A stretch of DNA of 64,000 nucleotides from Zingiber officinale (lineage: Eukaryota > Streptophyta > Magnoliopsida > Zingiberales > Zingiberaceae), in assembly GCF_018446385.1 (NCBI RefSeq), contig NC_055992.1:103496947-103560946 (forward strand), given 5' to 3'. The translations under genes and the position numbers were made by a program. Positions 1 to 9,610 of the stretch are shown piece after piece; position 1 is the first letter of the stretch; each line of letters begins with the position of its first letter. The notes below the pieces were generated by a model. The model did no database searches. It was given only the letters and a program-made list of their open reading frames with translations, and was not told where the DNA came from.

Positions 1-517
1 GATGAGCTGAACCACAACAGAGCGACCGGACGGAAAAAGTCAACTAGAGTTGACTTTTGGGGTCCGGGGCGCCCGGAACCCTCCAGGACGCCCGGACCGA
101 AGTTGTTGACCAGATCGAGTCAAACTCGATCTGAACATTAGGGGATAAAGTTTTATCTCCCCAGGGCACCCCGACCAGTACTATAAATATAGTACTGGTT
201 TGCACATATCATTCATCTCACTTGTAATTAATTTTCTCTGTGCTTTCAATTCTGTTTCTTTTATTTGTGCTGACAACGCTGTAAAGAGGTTACTCCGTCC
301 GAAGGAGATAAACAGATAGTGCGCTTACTTTCCTTGGATTAGCAATCCCTTGATTGCAAATCAAGTAAATCTCTTGTGTCTGTTCTTTTCCTTTAGTCTC
401 TTAGTTTTATTATTACAAGTGTCTTTTAAATTAGTTGAATATCCAAGAAAGATTTTTGATTTAATTTTTATAAAATAATTTATCCCTTCCCTCTTGTCGA
501 CCTCCAAAGAGACCTAC
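1..517 (+). repeat. LTR-like fragment, 5' end outside the window
   Basis: A GC-rich start with two related palindromic cores (GGCGCC near 68 and GACGCC near 87, 19 bp apart) is followed by a TATA-like TATAAATAT at 182-190, a pyrimidine-rich leader and a T-rich stretch ending near CCTACA at about 517. This is the same order (paired GC-rich palindromes, TATA, leader) as the recognisable LTRs later in the window. I infer the 3' part of an LTR. No primer-binding site follows, so it is a remnant or a solo LTR. Confidence 0.45.
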
Positions 518-1084
518 ATAAATTTTTTTCTCGTGACCCTTACTTCCACAACTGGGAGCATAACATGTCTATGGAATTATCTTATCTGATGCACTTTATC
601 TGTGTTTTTCCCCTTCGCAGGTCATTTCTTGTGATTAAAATCTGATTTGTGATCATTCAGATTAATCGATCTTTGACTACTTTGGATATGCGATTAGCTC
701 TTTGCTGTTGTGTTACGTTCAGATTAAAAAAATATGGAAACTTATTAAAAAGAAAAAAAATATTTAGAAAATCAAGGTTATATTACCCTAGTGTGAAATC
801 CAGTGAGGCCACGCGTCTCAACAGGAGATCCAAGTCGCCGTCCACCAGATTCGTCGTCCATCAGTTAGATCACAGCGGAAGATCTCTATAATATTTTATT
901 AAAATATCTACGATCTAGAATTAAAATTACCTCTTTTATACGTAAACAAAACTTAACCTGGTCGTTTACTTAACGACTTCGGCTAATTAAAGCAACTCAT
1001 GGTTGGAAAAAAAAATTCACGCCATTCATTCCAAATAATCCACTATCATCGCCTTTATAATAAAATATAGATAAATAAATTATA
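518..1084. other. intergenic, no gene seen
   Basis: AT-rich sequence with short spurious open frames only. No domain, splice pattern or repeat boundary could be supported. Confidence 0.5.
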
Positions 1085-1628
1085 GTAAATATTTTCTCAT
1101 AGCATCATAGTTCTTTACATGAAGAAAATCAGATATCCAATAAAATATTTTATATTTACTTAGAATTAATCTCAAAAGAAAAAATATAGAATCGTCACAT
1201 CAGCGGCCCCCCTAGAGTCGGTTCCACGGATATGGAGGGAGATAAATACAGGCACACAGGTGGAAAGTGCATGGCGGAGACGTTAACCCCAGACAGTGAC
1301 ACCCCAGGGATCGACCCCTGGACCTTTCAGCTACAGAACCATGCACTCCCCATCTGTGCTACGCCCTGGGGATATACTTAGAATTAATCTCAAGATCTAC
1401 GAGAGCATGACCAACTCAAGACATAAGTCATTAAGGCCTATATCTATAGCTCCTATTATATTGGATCGACCCAATATAATAGGAGCCCTAGATATAGACT
1501 TTAATGACTTATGTCTTAACCCGATCTTGCTCCCATAGATCTTGAGATTAATTCTATATAAAATATTTCATTAGATGTCTGACTTTCTCCATGTAAAGAG
1601 TCATTATGTTATGATAAAATGTTGACTA
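1085..1628. mobile_element. foldback/MITE-like long inverted repeat, split by a SINE
   Basis: With the SINE at 1176-1374 removed, the two halves are imperfect reverse complements over more than 150 bp each. The loop lies near 1462 (CCAATATAATAGGAG is mirrored on the left side), and the pairing continues outward through the AAATATTTTATAT and CTTTACATG motifs found in both arms. The termini are approximate. No coding capacity is seen, so this is a non-autonomous foldback or MITE-type element of about 325 bp. Confidence 0.7.
1176..1374 (-). mobile_element. tRNA-derived SINE (Au-like)
   Basis: Read on the minus strand, it has a pol III box A-like TAGCACAGATGGGG (plus positions 1348-1361) and a box B-like GGTCGATCC (1308-1316), a tRNA-unrelated body and a T-rich 3' tail. 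It is bounded by an exact 19-bp target-site duplication, TACTTAGAATTAATCTCAA, at 1157-1175 and 1375-1393. The length of about 200 bp and the T-rich tail fit Au-type plant SINEs. The subfamily is inference. Confidence 0.8.
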
Positions 1629-3090
1629 TCTGGGGAATCTCCAGGTCACATAATCTCGCGAAGCATTTCTAAAGCGCCTCATATGAAGAACATGTCCAGA
1701 GGAGCAAGATAGAATGTTGGTCAGGGTTCATCGACATAGCCACTCTCACGCTCAAGTAAGACTTTATACAGAGAGAAGCTATCATAGAAATTAGGGTTTG
1801 ATGTATTATGTGTGTGTACATGCTCATAAGGGGTCGGCTACCTTTTATAGGATCAGGACTCTCCGCCACATTATTCCTCCCCTCGTTTCTCATGATCGTG
1901 ACTATATTGCCCAAAATAAATGACCAATAACGGCTGCATTATATTATTGATGTTCTCAAAGAATAACGGTTTACTGCTTTAATTCTTGATAGCTGGAGCC
2001 ATTAAAGTTTAGTTTGAGGGAGTCAATAGCCTGGAGCCGAGTTGTGAGTTGGTAATCTGGAGCCGAGAGCCGATAGCCTGGTGCTAGGAGTTGGTGGCCT
2101 GGAACCGGGAGTAGAGAGTTTATAGGCTACAACTGAGAGTTGGTAGCACGACTTCCTTGACTTTTACTTCTATTGTGGCAAGATTTTTTACCCTTTTAAT
2201 CATGTGACCTTCGTTGATTACCCTTATATATAACCAAATTAAATTTTCTCAAAAATTTTTAATTTTTTAGATTTAATCAATAATTTTTAATATTTTATAG
2301 ATTAAAGTTCAATTTAATTATTTTTATTTTTACTTATTAGTAATTAATATATTTTAAAAAAAAAACTTTTGAAAATCAAAAACATATTTAATATTGCAGA
2401 ATGATTTCTCTTTAAATTTTATTTCTTTCTCTTTCTTTTACTATGTCATTGCTCCTCCACATCATGTTATTATGCAAGTTAAAAATATATATATATATAT
2501 ATATATATCTTGGTTCACAAATCTCCCACCAATGTAAGATCCTAGGAAATGGTTTATTGTACATAATGACTATATTTGCTATTCAAACTTGTTACCTTTA
2601 GGTCACACAATAATAATTTTACGATTACGTCAAAATTTTTCTTCATCAAAGTAAAAGTTTATTGATATTTTTAAAATAGTAATTAAAATGTATATTAATA
2701 GTATTACAATAATTTATCATTCTTTGCCAAATTAGTTAGTATTTTTAATATTTTATTAATAAAAGTTAACTTTATTTATTTAATTAAAAATATTTTCCTT
2801 AGATAAATATATTATTTTCTAAATAAATTGTATTTAAAAGTTTAATATAAAATAATTTTATTTTTTAAATTTTACTAATAAAGAAGTGAGATCTGATAAA
2901 TATAAAGTTATATATTGTCATGTGACCTAGTTGGTCACTACTTTGAATTGCATAAATAATTTTTTGTAATGTATGAAATTATCCCTTTAAATTTTACTAA
3001 TAAAATTAAATGTCTCTAATAATATTTTTAATATTTATTTTAAAAAATATTAAGGCCTTAAATTTATTTTAAGCCTAGGGTCTCAAGAAT
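1629..3090. other. AT-rich intergenic DNA
   Basis: No gene seen. From about 2030 to 2140 a degenerate short repeat around CTGGAGCCGAGAG recurs several times. A (TA)n microsatellite lies at about 2485-2508. The rest is low-complexity A/T-rich sequence. Confidence 0.5.
2485..2508. repeat. (TA)n microsatellite
   Basis: About twelve uninterrupted TA units. Confidence 0.9.
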
Positions 3091-4147
3091 TGTTAAGACG
3101 GTAGGATTGTATAGAATGTGAGAGAAGGGGTGAATCATGTTTAAAAAAATTAGTGTCTTTTGTTTTTTTGTTTTGAAAACTCATAGAAAACTCAGTACGC
3201 AGTGGAAATAAAAAAATATATAACATGGAGAAAATAAGTACACTTTTAATTTTACTTGGTTTGGAGTGTTTGACGACTCCTACTCCAAAGCTCACGATCC
3301 CTCATACCATATTGATTGACCAATCCACTAAAATCTCCCTTGAAAAACTTTCAGATAGAAAAGTCGAATACACAAATGAGGAAAGTATAACAACCTATTT
3401 TTTCCTATACAAGTATAATAATTATCAAAAATATACTTTTACTGACACTAGTAGTAGTTGTAGTTCAAAACTCGAGGTCGGTGTCACTTTGACTGTAGCA
3501 GTTGAGCGTAGCAGAGTCGCAGCAGAGCAGTAGCACGAAGACAGTACGGTTAAATCAACTTGGAAGCTAGTAGTGAAGTTATCTTGAAGGAGTTGGTCGA
3601 ATGCTTCTTTTATACTATATTGAAGGCACCTCCAATAACCCAGGGCGCCTCCAAGGGTGCTAATCCAACCCCAAGAGGATTGCCTCCAATCCATCTGAAG
3701 TGTATCCAGTCTCATCTAAGGCGCCTCCAATCAATTCGAGACACCTCTAATGCCCAAAACTTCATCCATGAAGTTTATCTACATGGAGGCGCCTCCAACA
3801 CTATTCATCCAGGTTGCCTTTCATTAAACAGAGGCATCTCGAACATTATTCATCCTACACTTATTTTTTGTCCTAACTCCTACAAAATATGTTAGTTCAA
3901 AATAATAAAGAATACCTATAGAACAGAGTTAGTATAATAAAATTTATAAATTAGACCCTGTCTAATACGATCAGAATCTAGTCTTTCTCTCAACTTAGAT
4001 TTCCAAAATAGATCTAAGTTAGTCCAGAGTCTAAAGCCCCATTGGGATTCATCTTCATTGGATCTCTCTCCTCCTGTAGTTTACCTGACCTTACCTGCCT
4101 AACATATGATCCTCCTGACCTGTTTGGACTTCCTCTCATCTTGCTTA

Positions 4148-5603
4148 TGTTGGTGCAAGCTGCACCAGAATCAAACCTAAGTTTTGATGTTGTCAAAGGT
4201 TCAAGTTAAGTCTTGTTGTGATCTAACAAGTTTACTGAGTGTGCAGAATGTTTACTCAATCGGGAAAGACCTAGTTGGAGGCTAGGCAGGAAAAATCTTA
4301 GCAGATCGTGGAACCAGGTGAAAGTCCAAGAAGGTCGAGGGGAGACGAAGCTTGGCAGTGTGATCGAGAGGTCTGAAGGACCGAAGATCAAAGGAAAAGT
4401 CCTGGGGAGCCGATCAAGGCTAAGTGAGAAGTCCAAACTAGATCTGGAGGATCAAAGTTTGGCAGGTAGGTTGAGGTAAGCAAACTGGAGGAGCGACAGT
4501 GAGGTCGGGTTCCCGGAGGGAACAACCTTAGGTCGCTGATCCAACTGAAGAAACCGAGAAGGTTTCCAAGTTGATATCAAGAATAGTTCTACTGTTCTTT
4601 TATTACTCATGCATTATACTGTTATGCTAACATCTGTGTTGCAGGGTGTTTTTTGTTCCAACACTGTTTTGCAGGTCTAGGCGGATCGGTCGACCGAACC
4701 AGAGGACCGGTCAACCGAACCAAGTAAGATCAGTACAGAAGTTAGTCCAGATGAAAACTGAGCCAGAGTCCGGTCAAAGCTTGATAGGTCGACCGAAAAG
4801 TAAGATCGGTCGACCGAACCTGTTGACTCAGCAAGCCAGTTCATCAACACCGAATCAGCAAGCAAAGGGAAGAAGGGCTAATCAGTCGATCGAACAAGAG
4901 GATCGGTCGACCGATCCAATCAACATTTAATCAGCATTAAAGGGTGATCTCGGCAGATTTCAGCGAACAAGGAAAAACCTTGTTCGGTCGACCGATAAAA
5001 GGATTCGGTCGACCGAACCATTGAAGGCAAATTAAAGCACAATTACGAGCCAGCGTCAGATTGCCAGCTGGAGGTGATCGAAGCTAGTTCGGTCGACCGA
5101 ACAGGGGATCGGTCGACCGAACTCTCAGTACTCCTATAAAACCAGGCTCGAAGACAAAGGCGAAAACAATTTTTCTGATCAACTCTTGTGCTCGTTTGCA
5201 ATCTGTCCACACTACAAGTCTTCATCAAATTTGCAAGCGACTTCATCCGATTGTCGACCGAGCTACGACTTAAATTCTGCAATTGTCGGTATAGCTTTAT
5301 TTTTATACTGCACTTTAATTCTATAAGATAGTAGAAGTGTTACTATCTTACATATCTGTACTTGTACGATTCACTTCTTTCCGAGGAGTTCGGAAAGCAA
5401 GATTATAGTGTTTTGCCCATCGGTGCGGTCAAGGACCGCGGGCCTTCGAGTAGGAGTCGAGCTAGGCTCCGAACGAAGTAAACGATTGTGTCTCCTTTCT
5501 TATTTTCCGCTGCACGATTCTGACTTAAAAAGAAAAGAATAGTTTTAAAAAGAAGCGATATTCACCCCCCATCCCCCCCCTATCGCGCTACTCGATCCTA
5601 TCA
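4148..5603 (+). repeat. 5' LTR of the Sirevirus-like element
   Basis: Begins TGTTGGTGCAAG and ends GATCCTATCA. It contains five pairs of GGTCGACC-type palindromes (4688-5118), a TATA box at 5135-5140 and the R-U5 hairpin motif near 5445-5480. It matches 12165-13617 nearly base for base. Confidence 0.9.
4686..5140 (+). promoter_or_regulatory. LTR promoter: five palindrome pairs plus TATA box
   Basis: GGTCGACC cores (or one- to two-base variants) start at 4688/4709, 4787/4808, 4884/4905, 4986/5007 and 5091/5111. Within each pair the spacing is 20-21 bp, and pairs recur every 97-105 bp. TATAAA at 5135-5140 lies 14 bp after the last full palindrome. The 3' LTR has the same geometry (12706/12727 to 13109/13129). 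Palindromic CGG/CCG motifs are known from Sirevirus LTRs. The paired phasing is read directly from the sequence. Confidence 0.7.
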
Positions 5604-5605
5604 AT

Positions 5606-5618
5606 TGGTATCAGAGCC
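5606..5618 (+). promoter_or_regulatory. primer-binding site, tRNA-iMet type
   Basis: TGGTATCAGAGCC lies two bases after the LTR end. It is the standard complement to the 3' end of initiator tRNA-Met used by plant Ty1/copia elements. Confidence 0.9.
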
Positions 5619-5805
5619 AAGTTAGCTTTGAAATTTCTTAACCGATTTTCTAAGCATCTTTAAAATCTTTTCTTTTCTTCAAATTTCTTTTTCATTATCT
5701 CTATTTTTTCAAGCACTACTAATCCCAAGACAAAAGTCTTGGAAATATTTTTTTTAATCTGTGCTTTGCAAGGATGTCGAATTCATATCAAGAAGGCTAT
5801 ATAGC

Positions 5806-7422
5806 ATGGTCCGACCTCCACTATTCAAAGGAGAAAACTTTAGCTACTGGAAGAATAGGATGGAGTGTTTCCTGAAGTCCGACATCGAGCTCTGGTTCAC
5901 AATCTTGAAAGGTTATACTCCTCCAACGAAGGACGGAACAACTCTAGAACCGGAAGAATGGACTCCACAAATGGTCAAAAAGGCACAACTAAATTACAAG
6001 GCGATCAACATCATTCAGTGTGGACTCACAATGGAGGAATTGAACCGAGTTGGTCCCTACGACAACGCCAAAGACTTGTGGGACTCACTAATCAAATTAC
6101 ACGAAGGAACCGACGACTCAAAGGTAAACAAACGAGATCTTCTTTTAAATAAGTTACTTAATATAAAAATGTTTCCTGGAGAGACGGCCTCGCAACTACA
6201 CGCCCGACTAAAGGACATCCTCAATGGTCTTCACCTGATCGGACACGAACTCGAAAATCGTGACACGATAAGGTACGCTCTGAACGCCTTTCCGAGGAAT
6301 GCCTTGTGGGCATCAATTGTAGATGCATACAAAGTTTCCAAAGATCTTTCAATTCTTAAGTTAGACGAATTGTTTTGCGAGTTGGAATTACACGAGCAAT
6401 CTAACATGAGCCATGTCGAGAAAGGAGTTGCTTTGTATGCAGGTTCAAGCAAAGAGACAAAATCAAAAACAAAGATCGAGTCTGAAAGCGAGTCAGACTC
6501 AGATTCAACAAACGAAGAAGAACTAGTCAACATGGTCCGAAGATTGTTGACTAAGAAAAAGTTCAGAAGAAATACCAAAAAGATTCCACCGAACCAGATC
6601 CAAAATAAATCAGAAATGATTTGTTATGGATGCAACAAAAAGGGGCATTTCAAAAACGAATGCCCAAATCGGAAAGAAGAACGACCCAAATCGACAAGAC
6701 GGAAGAAGGCACTTCAAGCGACTTGGGATGAAACCTCTTCCGACGAATCCGACACGGCGCAAACGAAGCACTCGAGTCACCTTGCATTTATGGCAAGGAA
6801 CGAAGATTCCGAGTCCGAGTCCGACGAAGAATACGAGTCCGAGATCGACCTCGATTCCGAGAGAAGCCCTGGATCGAAAGATCCGAATATGGTAACGATT
6901 TATTCAAAGTCAAATTTACTTAAAGTAGTTAAATGTTTGTTTAAAAAATTAGCAAATTCGGAAAAACAAAATAACTTGTTACTTAAGGAAATAGACCACC
7001 TTAAGCAACAAGTTAGCTTGAGTGACTCGACTAACCAAGTTCAAGTCGGAACTTCTACTCAAGTTGAAAAACTTGAGGAAGAAAATTCCAATTTGAAAGG
7101 TCAAGTCGAGCGACTCAAGAAAACATTGGAAAGGTTCGAAATGGGATCCAAGTGTCTAAATATGGTACTTGGATCGCAACGAGCTGTGTACAACAAATCG
7201 GGGCTTGGCTATAAACCGAACAAAATGAACAAATCATACATGTCTCTAATTAGTCAAAATGTTAGAAGTCAAGTCCAAGCATGGGTTCAAACAAAACAAC
7301 TAACCAAACCAATTAAACCAAATTTCTACTTGGTTCCCAAAAGTCAAATTCATTACTTAGATAGACCTTATCTAAGTTATGACTCAGGGGGAGCAACTAG
7401 AAAAACAATCCAACCAACTTAA
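5806..7422 (+). CDS. gag: Sirevirus-type Gag polyprotein
   Basis: It encodes the capsid/nucleocapsid protein that packages the element's RNA in cytoplasmic particles. From the ATG at 5806 (538 residues) the protein opens MVRPPLFKGENFSYWK, the usual start of the copia gag fold, and continues through the LWDSLIKLHEG and RYALNAFP motifs typical of Sirevirus gag. An acidic serine-rich stretch follows, then a zinc knuckle CYGCNKKGHFKNEC (CX2CX4HX4C) at about residue 268, another acidic segment and a leucine-rich coiled-coil region. The end matches the normal spacer before a copia protease, but the frame stops there. The family's usual start is the ATG at 5774. It is put out of frame by what looks like a 2-bp TA expansion near 5793, so translation from 5774 would fail and 5806 is the first usable in-frame ATG. 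Confidence 0.85.
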   Translation: MVRPPLFKGENFSYWKNRMECFLKSDIELWFTILKGYTPPTKDGTTLEPEEWTPQMVKKAQLNYKAINIIQCGLTMEELNRVGPYDNAKDLWDSLIKLHEGTDDSKVNKRDLLLNKLLNIKMFPGETASQLHARLKDILNGLHLIGHELENRDTIRYALNAFPRNALWASIVDAYKVSKDLSILKLDELFCELELHEQSNMSHVEKGVALYAGSSKETKSKTKIESESESDSDSTNEEELVNMVRRLLTKKKFRRNTKKIPPNQIQNKSEMICYGCNKKGHFKNECPNRKEERPKSTRRKKALQATWDETSSDESDTAQTKHSSHLAFMARNEDSESESDEEYESEIDLDSERSPGSKDPNMVTIYSKSNLLKVVKCLFKKLANSEKQNNLLLKEIDHLKQQVSLSDSTNQVQVGTSTQVEKLEEENSNLKGQVERLKKTLERFEMGSKCLNMVLGSQRAVYNKSGLGYKPNKMNKSYMSLISQNVRSQVQAWVQTKQLTKPIKPNFYLVPKSQIHYLDRPYLSYDSGGATRKTIQPT

Positions 7423-7800
7423 TTAAATCAAACTCAATACTTAGGATTAGGATTATTAGAACGGTTAGATGAAAAATGTTTACCAAATCCTATAACATAG
7501 CACCGGAATGGATTGGGATGATAGTACGTCAAGGAAACTCTGTCGAAGGCATGTCTAGGTTGAATATGGAATTCTACCTGGTGCACTAGACTTAATGGAT
7601 CTGACCGAAGCTACCCTAGTCAAACATGGGCTAGTTAGACCAAAATTTAGTATTAAGTTTTTTGGGCGGGAATAGTTTGGAAAGCCTTCAGCAAGGGGTC
7701 TAATGATATCCAAGTATGTTGTATGCCTCGCCACTGAGCTGAAAGCTTATCCTTATGAAGCCTGCTTGATTAACCCAAAGTTAAGTTCGAATCTAACATG
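7423..7800 (+). other. non-coding remnant between gag and the AT-rich array
   Basis: Moderately complex sequence with no open frame and no protease motif (no DSG/DTG-type triad), although protease would be expected here. It looks like untranslated spacer of the element. Confidence 0.5.
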
Positions 7801-9245
7801 GGTTCAATAATCTTTTTCAAATTCGATTAATTATCAAACCAAATTCAAACCGAGTTATTTAAACTTAATTTAAATTTTATTTAAACGTAATTAAAATTAA
7901 TTTAAAACATTGTTTAAATTTAATTAAAAATCATTTTAAACTTAAAACTTATTTTAAAAACTTAATTTAAATATAATTAAAACTTAATTTAAACTTAATT
8001 AAAAGAATTTTAAAACATTATTTAAACTTAATTTAAAATTATTTTAAAACTTTATTTAAACTTAATTAAAAGCATTTTAAAACATTATTTAAACTTAATT
8101 TAAAATTATTTTAAAACTAAATTTAAACTTAGTTAAATATTATTTTCAAACTAAATTTTAAACTTAAAAAAGCTTTTTAAAACATTATTTAAACTTAATT
8201 TAAATTTTATTTAAACTTAGTTAAAATTAATTTAAAACATTGTTTAAATTTAATTAAAAATCATTTTAAACTTAAAATTTATTTTAAAAACTTAATTTTA
8301 AAAAAAATATTATTTAAACTTAATTAAAAATTATTTTAAAACATTATTTAAATTTAATTAAAATTATTTTAAAACATTATTTAAACTTAATTATAAATTA
8401 TTTTAAAACTTAATTTAAAATTTAATTTAAAATTATTTTAAAACTTAATTTAAACTTAATTTAAAATTATTTTAAAACATTATTTAAATTTAATTAAAAT
8501 TATTTTAAAACATTATTTAAACTTAATTAAAAATTATTTTAAAACTTAATTTAAAATTTAAAATTATTTTAAAACTTAATTAAAAATTATTTTTTTTAAA
8601 AAAAACTTAATTATTTAAAAAACATTATTTAAACTTAATTAAAAATTATTTTAAAAAAACTTAATTATTTTAAAACATTATTTAAATTTAATTAAAATTA
8701 TTTTAAAACATTATTTAAACTTAATTAAAAATTATTTTAAAACTTAATTTAAAATTTAAAATTATTTTAAAACTTAATTAAAAATTATTTTTTAAAAAAA
8801 ACTTAATTATTTTAAAAAAACATTATTTAAACTTAATTAAAAATTATTTTAAAACTTAATTTAAAATTTAAAATTATTTTAAAACTTTATTTAAACTTAA
8901 TTAAAAATTATTTAAAAAAAATTAATTATTTTAAAAAACATTATTCAAAATTAATTAAAATTATTTTAAAAAAAACATTATTTAAAATTAATTAAAATTA
9001 TTTTAAAACCTTATTTAAACTTAATTTAAAATTATTTTAAAACTTTATTTAAACTTAATTTAAAAATTATTTTAAAACATTATTCAAACTTAATTAAAAA
9101 TTATTTTAAAACATTATTTAAACTTAATTAAAAATTATTTTAAAACTTAATTTAAAATTAATTTAAAAATATTTTAAAACATTATTTAAACTTATTTAAA
9201 AATTATTTTAAACTTACTTAAAAATCATTTACATTTTAAAAAAAA
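7800..9245. repeat. 1.4-kb AT-rich degenerate tandem array
   Basis: Dozens of imperfect copies of a 30-36-base unit around TTTAAACTTAATTAAAAATTA and ATTTTAAAACATTA, with almost no G or C. The array fills the place where pol should be. The unit length drifts and blocks of several units recur, suggesting slippage and local duplication. Confidence 0.85.
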
Positions 9246-9259
9246 AGAAAAATTGGTTC

Positions 9260-9522
9260 CGTCGACCGATCAATTGGTTCGGTCGACCAAACCTTGTTTA
9301 TGCCACACTAAGACTATCCAATTATTCAGTCGACCGGACATGGTTATCGGTCGACCGAAAACATTAAATCTCATCCGTTCAACTATCCTTCACCTTCTCT
9401 CTCTCTGTGCCAAAGTTAAAGTATCGGTCGACCGAACGCCTACTCACCGGTAAAAAGGACGAGAGATTTAAGGGATCGGTCGACCGAACACTTGATCGGT
9501 CGACCGATCATCTTCTATATAA
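9260..9522 (+). promoter_or_regulatory. internal promoter-like module with LTR palindromes
   Basis: GGTCGACC-type cores start at 9260/9281, 9328/9349, 9426 (with a decayed partner near 9449) and 9478/9498, again paired at 20-21 bp. The last pair has the same 20-bp spacing as the last pair in the LTR and stands 8 bp before TATATAA at 9516-9522. About 90 bp downstream is the ATG of the extra ORF. The layout copies the LTR promoter without the rest of the LTR. Promoter function is inferred from this layout. Confidence 0.65.
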
Positions 9523-9610
9523 GCAGACGCGAGCAACCCTCACAACTCATCCAAATTCATTCTTCTACTCCTCTATCTATTCGCCGATTCCAGCCTCTTC
9601 CTATCCAAAA

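Noticed and set aside
1240-1375. tRNA-like boxes suggesting a tRNA gene
   Set aside because: The 19-bp target duplication, the non-tRNA body and the T-rich tail show a SINE, not a functional tRNA.
4686-5120. regularly spaced palindromes resembling a CRISPR array
   Set aside because: The repeats are 8-12 bp palindromes inside an LTR of a plant retrotransposon, with no spacer-like uniform units.
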